Of a stretch of DNA of 64,000 nucleotides, positions 11,001 through 23,088 are shown one piece after another. The notes below the pieces were generated by a model. The model saw nothing but the letters and a program-made list of their open reading frames with translations, searched no databases and was not told the origin of the DNA. Source of the DNA: Spirodela intermedia. Lineage: Eukaryota > Streptophyta > Magnoliopsida > Alismatales > Araceae. Position numbers and translations under genes: made by a program. The stretch spans positions 3,313,037 through 3,377,036 of the forward strand of contig LR746274.1 in NCBI GenBank assembly GCA_902729315.2. Reading direction: 5' to 3'. The stretch's first letter is position 1; every line of letters starts with the position of its first letter.

Positions 11001-13073
11001 CGTGATAGCAATGATGTATTACTACTTGCCTGCGCAGCATATCCAAAAGAAATGAAGTTGAGGCAATTCCCGAGAACAAAGAAGAGAATTCCTGCAGGTT
11101 AATCCTCTGGGATCAGATTCTTTCAAAATAACGCCAAGTGTGTCTTCACCAGCAAGAGAGTAATTTAGAACATCACCAACTCTCCACGTGTGAAAATGTA
11201 TAATTGGCTTTAATGCAACCCTGTTGCTTCCGTCACCGCCCAGCATAGAAAGCCTTTCTCGCTGCAACAGCATTAAGTGTTTCACTCCAATGCAAAAGAC
11301 AACAAAAATAGCGCATGACAATCTCCAAGATATGAAGGTGAAAAGTACAGAACATACACCTTTGAATGAAGACTCGTAAGACGTAGAATAAAAATAACCA
11401 ACTGTATATAGCTCGTTTTGACCATTTTCTGGTCTTATAACCAGGAAAAATTGAGTACAGGGAAGGGATCTCTTCGGGAAACCTTGACGCAATTCATAGA
11501 TGCGTTCCATTGCAGCCTAAGATGGCATAGTGCCATACAATTGGCCGATAAGAGCATAGGTGAAAAAAAATGTAACAAGTAATATGATCTTGGTCAGCAA
11601 GTTGCTAAAACTTTGGACTGGAGGCTAAGAAAAAACGAAAACCTTTGCTAAGAATTCATGGAATTCGTGATGAAAATTCAGGGAAATGTCCACAATTTTC
11701 TGTCTCCAATTACTGCAGAATTTACCAAAAAGCGGTTAGGAAGTTGAAAAAGGAAAAAATCACACTAATCTGCTGAAAACCTGGGAAAAAGAAACAGGAT
11801 GCATTTTACAGAGTGACGGATTTGAGGCACATGATATCGGGTGACGCTTCAAATAACTGAGTCAACACGCTGTCCAATACGATCTAACAGTAGAAGGGTT
11901 GATATTTGAGAAGTAGCCAACAAGTACCAAGAATAATTAAAGAAAAAAATTAGGAAACTATGAGGAGGGCAGCAAACAGGTGATACTGAAAAAATGAGCA
12001 ATGAAGTATGAACTTTGGCTTTGACGGTTAGTGACGGTGAAGGGTTTTTGAGAGGGAGGAAAGTGCTGTCCATATCTTTCTGAGAATAAAATTCAGACAA
12101 GGGATGCCTTTTTAGGCCTGCAAAATTATTATGTGTTTCAGCCAGAAGCAAAAGCAAAACAGTGAGAAAGTGTGGCTTTAGAGCGCAGATTTCAAGAGCT
12201 GAAGTTTCACTTTCAGATCAGCGAATTTTTTAACGTCGATAATGTTATTCAGAAGAGAAAGAAGTTTGGATTAGATTTTTGGCAGATCATTACCAGGGGA
12301 GCTATCATCGCTAACAGATAAATCAGAGGAATACTTTTCTATATGACACATGAAACTCTCCCATTTAATATTGGGATGTTGGATTTCCAGCATCTGTCGA
12401 GGCGGGAGTAGAATGTTGAAAGAAACAACCGTGGAAATTCCAATTTTTTTAGATAAAACTGATCCACGAGGACCTGTTGTAGTATCATGACTGGCATAGG
12501 ATCAGGTGGAGAATAAAAGACCCAAATAAAAACACGCAGCCTATCTTTGATCTATCAAGTAAAGTAATAACTGTCTTTTTTTTTTGCACGATTCTCCATC
12601 TTGCTCTCCCAATCGTCTGTGATTTTTAGTTATCAAGGAGACTCGGTTTATGACACCTTTGATCGTCTGGGTGGGTTTTCTTCTAATCAAGAATTGTAGC
12701 CTAGGAACTTTTATCTCACATAAATCAGGAATTTAGAGACTCCATCCCGCTCCCCAAACGGATTAGGGACAGACAGCATATTTGTGTAGTCGATGGGATA
12801 TTGACTATACTTTCATGTAGACATTCATGCTCTTATCTATGGGTGAGATCCGCGTTTTCCGCACGCAAGGAAAGAATACTAGATCAAGCGGTTATTTTAT
12901 GTTTCCATATCCTTCATAGATCCTGACTTTGAATCAATTCGTCAGCACATGTATGCAGAGAAGGGGAAAGCACAATTTACCTGATCATGTCCGAGTTTTA
13001 AAAGGTTGGTCCCAAAGTTGATGGCAATGCTACCAAATAGGTTGATGAACGCCCCAACAACCCACTCCCCCAT
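7703..13073 (-). CDS. NIPA9: Probable magnesium transporter NIPA9 (DUF803/NIPA family)
   Basis: Thirteen exons in transcript order: 13073-12981, 11261-11177, 11091-11030, 10194-10109, 9997-9924, 9753-9651, 9469-9341, 9215-9116, 8987-8868, 8747-8654, 8536-8461, 8347-8248, 7936-7703. All phases close, giving 451 residues. NIPA proteins are multi-pass membrane proteins of the drug/metabolite-transporter superfamily, thought to carry Mg2+. Diagnostic text includes MGEWVVGAFINLFGSIAINF at the N terminus, LKPIIHFHTWRVG, LGNCLNFISFGY, SLLAALGSVQFVSNIAF, VFTPEQLAEKY, LLPFSYAIVSGAVGSCSVLF, SSYHLHSWFTYSM, RLNEGLSLFDAILIVPMFQ and FVFIGISLLAPDD. It most resembles the Arabidopsis NIPA9 branch and has the same C-terminal motif SSVLVMPMVSS. 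The ATG at 13073 is used because longer in-frame extensions lack an ATG. Intron 3 uses a GC donor (see separate entry). Exon 11 carries a 9-bp repeat giving DARDARDA, and exons 11-12 are the least conserved part. Confidence 0.92.
8026..8074 (+). repeat. (GA)n microsatellite in the last intron of the NIPA9-like gene
   Basis: About 24 GA dinucleotides follow a GATA/CATA-rich run. It lies between exons 12 and 13 of the minus-strand transporter gene. A shorter (GT/GA)n run sits at about 8201-8225 in the same intron. Confidence 0.9.
11028..11029 (-). other. Non-canonical GC splice donor, NIPA9-like intron 3
   Basis: Exon 3 ends ...GCTGCGCAG and the intron begins GCAAGT. The acceptor before exon 4 is an ordinary pyrimidine tract plus CAG (ends 10195). 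Joining here preserves the phase-0 frame FGYAAQ|SLLAALGS. The CAG|GCAAGT context is a textbook GC-AG donor. Confidence 0.85.
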
Positions 13074-15039
13074 TGGTACCCAGTAGCGAAGAGATCTTAT
13101 GAGCACATGAACAATGGATATATACCACTGCGGCAACTCCTCACCCTACACAACGCCACTGATAGTCTCCTCTTATAAGTCCAATGTCCTCCACCCATCA
13201 CTGTGGTTCGGGGATGCTTCTTCAGGTTAGCTCATCCATAGTGGAAGGAGGAAGAAGCTCAAAAACCGCTGTTGGGTTACAGTCAAACCTGAATTTCGCA
13301 GTGAAATTGTCAGAGAGACGATACACACAAGGAAGTATTTCAGTGATCATGAAGACTGAATAATCATCACAGCAGTGCAAGAATGCGCGATGGCTAATTG
13401 ATAAGACAAAAATTAGTAGGGCGACAGAATCCTTTACAAATCATTTGAGCAGGCAACAAATTTTGTTTCAACAATAATAACCAATGATTGAAAATCCGAT
13501 TCACCAAGATCTCCACACTCGGGATCTTAACGCCCATTGACACTGAATCCCAGTGCGAACAGCTAGGCGCAATCAAATTTTACAGACGGCGAAACTCTCC
13601 TAACAGGAGACCAGAAACTTCAATACATCTGCAAGAGCAATAGAAACCCGGTTGCTGTCACGGCCACCCCTTTCCAGCCGAATGGTACGCCAAAAACATG
13701 AGTACGAACAATTCAAAACAAAAGAGAAGAAATTAAATCGCAATTCTCGTTTTCCTGACCATCCTTGAGCAAAAAATGAAAAGCAAACTAGACATCGTGT
13801 CACCTAATAAACAGAACGGACAAAGGGACTCTGAAACCGATCGGCGCAGGGTCCAGACAAGAAAGACACCCATTCGTTGATCGGTCTGTAAACGCGGGAC
13901 GAACATCTGCCCAGACGAAGAATGAAACAGAGGGAAATGCAATGCAGAAGAGAGGACAAAGAACAAGAAGACAACATAGATCTTACCACGAAGATCTTCA
14001 GCCTCTTTACCATTTCATAGCTCGGGAGAAAAAACAAACCGAAAAACATAGACAGATAGATAGATAGAGAAAGAGAGAGACAGTGACGGTATCCTCTCTG
14101 CTACAAATCGAGGCGTGCGTCGTGGAGAAGAGAGAGAACCGGAAAGCAGGAAGGAGAAGATCTCGGAACGAGATGATGAAGAAACGCAGGGATAAAATGG
14201 GAAATAGCTAGAGAGAGAATGAGAGGGAACCATTACCCAGTGCTCTCTGCGCGCGCCCCGGGAAAAAAGAGAGAGAGGCGGGCCCCACAGGGGGGGAGGG
14301 AAACGGTTATTCATCGGCTTCGTCGTAGATGCCCGCAGCAGGCCCCACAGAGCGCCATCCAAACAAGCGGCATGTTGAACTCGTAGATCCTCCAACGGAC
14401 GGTCTGGATCCTGTATGCCGGGGTGGGGGGGGGCCACAGACCGTCGGTGGGTAATCTTGACGTTCCCGTTTCATCGGCAAGCTCACAGTCGGGGCCTAAC
14501 CGACGTGTCTGACCACACTTCTGACGTGGCGCGAAGAAAGGGAAGCTGCCATCTCCTAACCTGCGCATCATATGGGACGATCGTCGGCGCTTGTCTGTAC
14601 CCAAAATGCCACGTCAAACGCCTTACATTGACGGGGGAGACCCACCGAACGTGACGGCACCAAACTTAGGGCCTTCTTATTCCTCATATAATTAATTACT
14701 TTTTCGGCTCTCTGGGGGATATCCCGGGGGAATAACAATACCCAAAGTGAGCCCAACCCCTGCTTAGAGAGACGGCCTCATTCCGACGTTGGCCATTTCC
14801 TAGGAAACACTATAATTAACTTGAATTAGATGGACAGATCCATCCCCTCGCAGATGGACCATCTAACACGACCGACCAACCGATCAAAACTCAAGGCGAC
14901 GAGAGTGGGACCCACCACTGACTCACTCATAGGCTCCACGTCATATCCACATCACCTCTATATAGGCTTCATGTAGGGCTCCACGTCACCTCCACGTAGG
15001 ATCCCCCGGCGACGGCGGCGGCAGCGGCGGCCTCCATCC
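13074..15039. other. Intergenic and 5' leader region between the NIPA9-like and RecA genes
   Basis: The part next to 13073 should hold the NIPA9-like 5' UTR, possibly with a UTR intron, and its promoter. The minus-strand open frames here (for example 14015-14437 and 14311-14604) are low-complexity and match no family I know. GA/GATA runs lie near 14052-14085 and 14200-14275. I see no separate gene. Confidence 0.5.
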
Positions 15040-16226
15040 TCACGCTTCCACGGCGGCAACGACGACCTCCTCTTCTTCATCGGTCCCGTCGGCGACGGCG
15101 GCGGGCCCCTCCTCCGAGTCGCCGCCGCTGCCATTCCTCGGCCTGCCGGGTGGCGGCGCTGCGAGCTTCTGGCGGAGCTCCGCCGCGAGCTGCTCCCTGG
15201 CGGCGGCGCCGTCCTCGGCAAAGAAGCGCTTGATGGCGTCCTTGCCGCGGAAGCTGCGGCCGGCGAAGGTGTAGAAGGCGCCGCCAGCCTTGGCGATGAG
15301 TTTGTGGCGGCAGCCGAGCTCGATGATCTCCGAGTCCCGGCAGATCCCCCGACCGAACTCGAGCTCGAACTGCGCTGTCCTGAATGGAGGGGCGTGCTTG
15401 TTCTTCACGATCTTCACCAGCACCTGGCTCCCCACCGTCTGCAAACACACCCAAAGATCCAAGACTCCACTCATGAATCGTTCATACAATTCACGATTCC
15501 ATGAGTTATTGGAGAAAATTTTCCATTTCCCCCCAAGAACTGCGATTTCTGCTAGTATAATTCATTCATTCGCAGTCCAGGATGATCACAACATTCATAA
15601 TCTGAATCAGATTAAAAAAACACAACAACACAACTCAAAATAAATAAATTCACGACTGAAATTACACCTGCAAGACGAGGATATATATATATATATATAT
15701 TATTTCCCTCTCCCGCTCCCCTCTTCGCGGATTAGATCACAACATTCATAATCTGAATCAGACTAAAGAACCCAACTAAAAAAAAAAGAAAAATTCGCGA
15801 CTGTAACTACACCCACAAGACGAGGAAATCTTTTCTTCCTTTTTTTTTCTCCCCCCTCTCCCGCTCCCCGGTTCAGATATGACCACAAAATTCATAATTT
15901 TTGGCAAAGAAAAAAAAAAAAAAAAGGAGTTTGCAGCAGCGCTCACCTCATCGCCCTTCTTGACGAGCCCAATCCTCTTGATGTTCAGGCGGATGGAAGC
16001 GTAGAACTTTAAGGCGTTGCCGCCAGAGGTGACCTCGGTGGGGCCCCCGAACCCTCCCCCAAATGTGCTCACCTTCGATCTCACCTGAAATCCGAACGAG
16101 CAGTCAGCACACAACCATGAATGCACCCGGATGGATGAAAGACAACTGTACACTTCACTACTTGAAGTAACTACCAACATCTCCCAGTTGTTGCCAGAAA
16201 TAGCTGTTCTGAACACAGAACAGCTG

Positions 16227-16261
<35 letters not shown>

Positions 16262-19200
16262 GAATGATGCCATGGTAAGATTAAGAAATTCTTTTGAAAG
16301 AGACTGTTGAGGGGGGAGGAAGGGACCCTCCACTGGAGTAAGAGAGAAAAATCGTACCTGGTTGATGAATATCAAGATGGTTTGCGACAGAGAGAGGGAG
16401 TGGCACAATTTGCGAAGAGCCTGGCTCATCAGTCTTGCCTGGAGGGCCACATGCGCGTCCCCCATCTCACCATCAAGCTCCGTCTTTGGAACCAGAGCGG
16501 CAACCTGCGCGTCGCACGAGACCCACCAAAGATTGCTGCTTATGGCTTCTAATAATCCAAGGTAAATCCAAGAAAAATAAAATAAAATAAATATATATAT
16601 AAATGAGATGAACCATAGATAACGTCACCGGCTCGCCATAAACAGGTAAATGTGAATGGTACATCATCCTCATGAATCACTTATTTCCGGTAGATAATAA
16701 AGCTCAAAAGGTAAGAAAATCCTGATCGGTCTATATGTGGGGGCGCGGGCTCTTACACTGTCCACAACAACAACATCAACTGAGCCGCTTCGAATGAGGG
16801 TGTCCACCAGGCTCAGTGCCTGCTCTCCACTGTCGGGCTGTGAAAGGAGCAAATTATCTGTTTTCACACCGATAGCCTCAGCCAACGCAGGATCAAGAGC
16901 GTGTTCGGCATCTATGAACGCACAATAGCCTGCATAAAAAAAATAAAAAATAAAAACATTAATTTAATACGATGCAAAGTAATAAATGAAAAAGTAATCA
17001 CAATGCTCCACGACGATAGGAGCGCTGTGAACCCTAACTTCGGTGAAACCTCCAAGATTCAATTTTCCCCCCAAAGCAAGCAAGCAAGCAATCATTTCCC
17101 CACCCAACCCAGAAAATCTCATGCCTTTCTGCTGCGCCAGGTAAAAGGCATCAACAACCAATCATGCCTTTCTGGACTCCCAATAAATCGAATGATGGTG
17201 CAGGTAAAAATATAATACGATGATTATTATTATGATTTATTTATTTTTGAAACATGCCTTTCTGGGTTCCGAACTGAAGACTCGCCATCATAAGACGCAC
17301 AGTTTCGCTCATGCACCACTTTGTGACAAATACTGAAAGATCAGCCTCACGATATCTTGATGGGTTCGTCAACTTAGCCATGCTTACATTCTTAACGATG
17401 GGTTATATAGGAAAGAAAAATGCCAGTTACATGGGGAATTCCCTTTCTGAGAGACTTCCACAACGCTGTTATGGTCATTTTGGCTTATGAATTGGTATGA
17501 TATGATTGGATGCCTGTATGAAGGGCAATATGGAGTGGGAATAGCTACTGGTAAAACCCATTGGAGAACAGCACCATTAATTCAAAGAGAAAGAATACAG
17601 ATGCATGTCCTCATTGGACATGCATCCAACACAAAATTCTTCCGGTGTTGGTACAGTAATAGAGAAAGAATACAGATGAATGACTGTTGATGCGGATCAA
17701 TAATTTAGAAGAAAACCAATAGCAGCATAGAAAATAGATTGTTGCAGACCAAATATGTAATGCAGATTGCAGTTGTAGCGATAAATCCATGATGATGCTT
17801 TTTATAAGTTTTCTCATCAATGATTATCTTTCATTTGTCTTCTTATCCCACTTTTGCATGCTTACAGAGCCATAAGCTTGAGAATATTATCATCTAGTTC
17901 AAAAACCACCACGCCCAGAGATTATTTGGCCCTTACGATGATCAAGGGTTTAATAAGGATTCCAAGAATTCACCTCCATTCTTCTGTGCCTCTGCGATGA
18001 CATGAAGGGCGAGAGTAGTTTTCCCTGATGCCTCTGGACCATACACTTCCACCACCCGTCCCTGTGTCATCGAATGGTCTGTTTTAGAGTGACAGAAAGA
18101 ACCAAACTACCAGGATAACTCAACCTCAATCGATATGGAAAGTAAAATGCATCAAAGGGCAAAAGGAATGCCTGAAGTTCACGGTTCAAAACTTCTAGAG
18201 GTGACTGATTTAAGCTTCATTGCTGTGTTACGTATGCTTCACGAAAAAGAAGCCAGGGGAACTTCAGTCTGTGTTGGAAATAGTAATAGTCGTTCAACCC
18301 ACTCACACCCAATGGGAGATGTCCCACTTTCAGATTTCACAACCCACAAGCTGTACAATTATGGTTGAAACAGCAATGCAAACTAGAATTCTCCAGTTTT
18401 ACCAGTTGCGTTCTGTTTTAACCAATTAAATATGATTTACCTTTTCTTACAAAAAAAAACAAAATAAATAAATTAGCATGTTCACACAACCTCTCCCCCA
18501 AAGACTGATTCCAACTTGATTTTATTGATCTGGATCATGACAATTTTGCAAACTACATGTCAAATGCAAAAAACCAAACATAAGGCAGTACCAAAAACAT
18601 AAGGTAGTTAAGACTTTGCTTTTAGTCACATCAATAAATTCAACTCGGAGGTAGATCAATGAAGAATCGCAAGAATCCGATCAAAAGAGGATATATCTAG
18701 AAGACAAGTCACCTTGGGAAGACCACCAATCCCTAAAGCTATGTCCAAAGCAAACGATCCGGTAGATATAACAGGGACGTCCTTCTGGGTATGAGAGCGA
18801 CCAAGCCACATGATAGCCCCTTTTCCAAACGAAGTTGTAATCTGATCCAAGGCTAGCTGAAGAGCCAGATCTTTCTTGGACAAGTTCTCTTCTCCAGAGT
18901 CACTCCCATCTGGCTTACATTTTTTTCTCCCTTCCAAGAAAAAAAAAACAATTATAGGATGAGAAACTTCAGTTTAAGAGCAAATCAAATGCCCAAGTCT
19001 TTAAAAAAAGGCAGATCAAAGCACGAGACAATAACATTTTACACTTGAGATGAATGTGGAACCAATTAAGAGAAAAGATGAAAATGATGCCTGACTGCAT
19101 AACACACAGGCACATAGCTTTATTAATAGTCAAAGAAAGCTAGAATGATATTTGATCCATTGGGAGCAACTATCTTGAGCAAGATATTAGTCGAAAATCG

Positions 19201-20806
19201 TCAGGAGTTGATTGTGGAGCAGCAAACAGTCTCATATTGTTCTTAGTTAGTCCAAGTTTAATGAATGTATGTTATGGATTAGACCATTGTCTTCTCGGAA
19301 GAATTTACTCATTGCAATCACTTCAGGCCCATTCAGGCTCAATGTCGCACACCTTACAAGGGCATATACTCGACTTTGATCGAAACCAGGAAAGAATGAT
19401 AGAGAAAATGGAATGAAATAGGTGAGGCATTAACCCTACTCATTTAATGAACATATTCACAAGAGATCCCAACTTTACTAGTCTTTGAGAACGAGAACAG
19501 TAATGAAGATTTCTGTAGGATAAAGTGTTTTAACACCGTCGGTCATATTTTCCCTGCTAATCCATACAACCACCGACAGACACTCGAGACTTGTGCATTT
19601 GGAATGGCATATTTTGTGGGCAAGTTCAAAAGACTATTAAATGCTTTCCATATGAGGAAATATCAAGGAATATCCAAGATATATTCTCAAGGAACATCCA
19701 CACACGTCGACATACATTAAATGCTTAGAGAGAGAAGAAATCTGGAAAAAAGAGAATGCTTTAATTCAGAAAAAGCCTTCAGCACTTGATTCAGAAAAAG
19801 AGATGAACACAAGAACCAAGGAATCTGTCTCTTTATACGATGAAAAGGTGATAACGTTAACTCTCAGGATCCATGTCCGAGAGCTCAATGGAGGAGACGA
19901 GAATAAATGGAAAGTCGAGAACTAGAATAAATTTAATCATAGAAGCTGAGTACTGAGCCCAAAGAAAACAGACTGGAATCATTTTGCATGCTTATCAAAA
20001 TACAGCATATATGACGTCAAAATTTGGTGTAGAGTAACATATTTTAATGAAAGAATATTGAACCAAAGTCAAACATTAGGTTCCACTGTCTATGACACAT
20101 TGATCCTTCAAAATTCTGTTCCTGTATTCCAGAATCCATCACTGGTACTCAGGTCCCCATGATGAAACTAGACACTCACTGATTATAATGAAGCTTAGTG
20201 GCGACCATTGAAAGAATAATCGTGTCACACAATGAAAAGGTGTACAAAAAGAGAAGTGGCCAGATATTTTCCCTCCGCCTCCCTCTCTCTCGGTACCTTT
20301 AGAGAAGCTGCGCAACAAGAGTCTAGACTCTGCAATTCCATGATTGACGACCTGCGCGAAGTACAAACTTATGTGGATAAGAGAAATTCAAAAAAAAAAT
20401 CAAAATTATAAACGCCGAAAATTTGGACCTCGAAAAAATCCCAATCGCTGCAGGACACATGAGATCCAAAGAGCAGGCTTAATGGTTCCTCACACCGATT
20501 AGACCCCACCAACAAGAAGGTACAAAATTTTAATCATTTTCATCAGTGCAACCAGTATAAATGAACATAAGATCGCTGCCACATGAGAAGCCCTCTACTG
20601 GGCAGAGAAACAGAAACTGCACACCTCTAGCACACCCGCTATACCATGCCCACAACACGAACTAACCACGATAAAATAATAATAATAATAGAGAGGAATA
20701 GATGTTCAGGAGACAAGAAGTAGCAGGGTATCCGGGCGAGGAAAAGGACCTGCGCAGCGATGAGGGCCCGCCTCAGATAACAGCTTCGGAGGAGCAGTGA
20801 CATCAT
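15040..20806 (-). CDS. RECA2: Organellar RecA homologue with acidic C-terminal tail (RECA2/RECA3 group)
   Basis: Eight exons in transcript order: 20806-20750, 20351-20297, 18930-18713, 18061-17974, 16929-16757, 16504-16358, 16084-15947, 15438-15040. Phases close exactly to 424 residues. RecA coats single-stranded DNA and drives ATP-dependent strand exchange; plant copies protect mitochondrial and plastid genomes. Residues 1-40 are Arg/Leu/Ser-rich and lack acidic residues apart from one Glu, as expected of an organelle presequence. The core has Walker A GPEASGKT (118-125), the catalytic Glu in FIDAEHA (Glu148), a Walker B strand VVVVDS (192-197), IFINQVRSK, and loop L2 with SGGNALKF. Loop L2 reads TFGGGFGG, with an extra Gly relative to my recollection of homologues. 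The tail after about 380 is Glu/Asp-rich. RECA3 is reported to lack such an extension, so RECA2 is the better guess, but the paralogue is inferred. Confidence 0.92.
15681..15700 (+). repeat. (AT)n microsatellite in RecA intron 7
   Basis: About ten AT units lie between exon 8 (ends 15438 on the high side) and exon 7 (starts 15947). The surrounding intron is A-rich and contains two similar copies of a block beginning GATCACAACATTCATAATC (15582 and 15735), a short internal duplication. Confidence 0.75.
16230..16258 (+). repeat. (CT)n microsatellite in RecA intron 6
   Basis: About 14 CT units sit between RecA exons 6 and 7. On the transcript strand this is a GA-rich run. Confidence 0.85.
18931..20296 (-). 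other. Large intron 2 of the RecA gene
   Basis: This 1.37-kb stretch separates the second half of the presequence (exon 2) from the start of the RecA core (exon 3). The donor is AAAG|GTACCG and the acceptor is a T-rich tract ending AAG|GGAG. It is AT-rich, and I see no other exon or element in it. Confidence 0.75.
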
Positions 20807-22995
20807 GCAGCCGGCCACACCTCTTCTTTTATGAAAGGTGGGGGGGAGCTGGGAGGGAGGAAGAGGACGAACAGGTGACGGTGGCGGTGGAAGGGAACGT
20901 CACATACTTGGGTTGGAGCTGGAGCCTGAAGAGGAAAGAAACGAGCACGAGGTTTTGAGCGCACTTGGTGGGCAGGGTTTTAGGGTTCTCGTTGGTTTTT
21001 CTACTTGCTTTCCCATGTCTTCTCTCTTCGGAGGAGGCTCGGGAGGGAGGGGCAGAGGGACGACGAGCAGAAGGGGAGAGGGAAGGTGACGTGGAAAAAC
21101 AAAAGGAATTTATTTTTGCTAGATATTTAAACGCTGATAAAATAGACAATATGAAAGTAGGCCCCATATCCCCAAATCCACGTGTATTCGATCACCCTCG
21201 TCGCAGACAGCTCACTCCAGTCCTCCCCATGAATTATTAAAATTATTTTATAAAAATCCAATAAAAATGAAGTGCATATTTTATTTCATTAATAGGAAGA
21301 TTAAAAAGGCCATTTTATATTGTTGACTAGCTTTGATAATGACGAAATCTTATTCATTCTAATTATGAGTTTATTTTCATTTATGAAATTTTACGCAATA
21401 AATTAAGAAATGTCTATTTTTTTAAAAAAATCTAATTTCATAATAGCTCACACTGAATTCTACACGTTATTTTAAATTATACAATATGGATATAATGTAA
21501 TCCAAAAATAGAAGTGTATGCTTCTTGAGCTTAAAGTATTTCTATAAATCAACTAGTGTCAAGGCCTAATAAGAAAATGGCACTGAATGCCACATAATGT
21601 TGCCATCTACAACTTTTGTGGCAATAAAATAAACTTGAAGAAATAATAGTTTTATGCCATCTGGTCTTTTTAGATAATCATTTGGCCCATTAATTCCACA
21701 ATCATGAGAGGCCCCCACAATTTCATAAGTTTAATCTTTCTTGTCTACAACTTGGTAAAAAAAAAATTGAGCTATATACGTGGATTATGATTGTTAGTTT
21801 TGTCTCTATCAAATCATATTTTTAAAAATCTTAGATATGAAATCTAGCCCTGAAACTTGATAAATCATTTTATATAAACGAGCCCTTTTGATTCTATCAT
21901 ACACAATATTCAACTAAAACTTTTGAGTTCCTACAAAGAAAATCAGAAATGGATGGTCTAGTTCAAAACATGAAGGAGTATTTTCTTTTAATCCTTTGTG
22001 CAATTTTAGTGTTGTAGTCTTTTATGTATATTTTTCTTCTTCTTGTATTATAGGAAAAGAAATTAAGATTTTTTTTTGCAACATAATCGTCTTCTCACCA
22101 TTAATATCAAATTTAGCTAGATAATGGAAGCATTTATCAATCATCCTTGCATATGTATCCATGAAATTATTTCCCAACAAATAGGGTAATACTATAATGT
22201 TACTATTTTTATAAGTTTGATGGAATTGTATCAATACATGATGTTCATAATAGGCACTAAAGAATGCAATAAAACATGGAATTACTAGTTCATCATAACT
22301 TAAATCTAGGTGCAGCTATGAATTAAACATAGTTAACATCTCAACCATATATTTTTACCATGACTTAAATACCAATGAGAGAATAAAACACCTTAAAAGT
22401 TCAGTAAGAAATTCTTGAATCCATGTTTTGCCTTGATATGTCTACACTGACGAAAAGGGCAACTAGTTTTATCAATTCATGGCTGTCATAAAATCTATGG
22501 ACTGAATGAAAATATTGTTTGTATGAAGCCCTTGTAAATTAGGAATGGTAAGGAAGTAAGGGGTGCCACATGTGAGGAAAGGCAACATCATAGTTGTGAA
22601 AGAGAGAGAGAGAGAGAGAGAGAGAGATGCTGATTAGACACTGTGACCATTTTTTTCATTTAACTATAGGCAATATTAAAAACCAAAAATAGAAGAATAC
22701 TAATATCAAGAGATAATTATGACTAAACTAAAGATATGGAGGAATTTATCTGTAATTCAAGGAGACCGAGAAAACTATATTTTTGTTAAGGTTTAGAAGA
22801 TAATTTCCTGACTAGAAAAAATTATCTTGGATATATATATAAAAAAACTCGACAATTTTTTAAATAGACGCTATAAGTTACATGGGTTGGGCCCAATCCA
22901 TAGCCATCATTGATTATCTTGAGACAATGAAACCCTACTAAAGGCCCCTAGGCCACCATCACGGTCTATCCTAGTGAAAGAGACCCCATGTATAG
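20807..22995. other. Spacer between the RecA 5' end and the SYP2 3' end
   Basis: About 300 bp next to 20806 are relatively GC- and GA-rich and probably hold the RecA leader and promoter. The remainder is AT-rich with a (GA)n run at about 22601-22627. Open frames here match nothing recognisable. The SYP2 3' UTR should start below 22996. Confidence 0.55.
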
Positions 22996-23088
22996 CTATA
23001 ACACTGAGATGAGCACTACAACCACCAAGACCACAGCAACGATGACAAGCACCCAACACCACTGCAACAAGATGATGCAAACGATTAG
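22996..23088 (-). other. Separate membrane-anchor exon of the SYP2-like syntaxin
   Basis: The acceptor TCATTTAG is followed by a phase-0 frame starting LIVCIILLQ and running through 30 hydrophobic residues to a stop at 22996-22998. The preceding exon ends ...RSSW at a TGG|GTAAAA donor (23529). If that donor is not used, translation continues VKQATFLKH and stops at 23499-23501, giving a protein without the anchor. Confidence 0.8.

Noticed and set aside
14015-14604. Two minus-strand frames considered as a gene upstream of the NIPA9-like gene
   Set aside because: They overlap in different frames, lack motifs and lie in the presumed 5' leader region.
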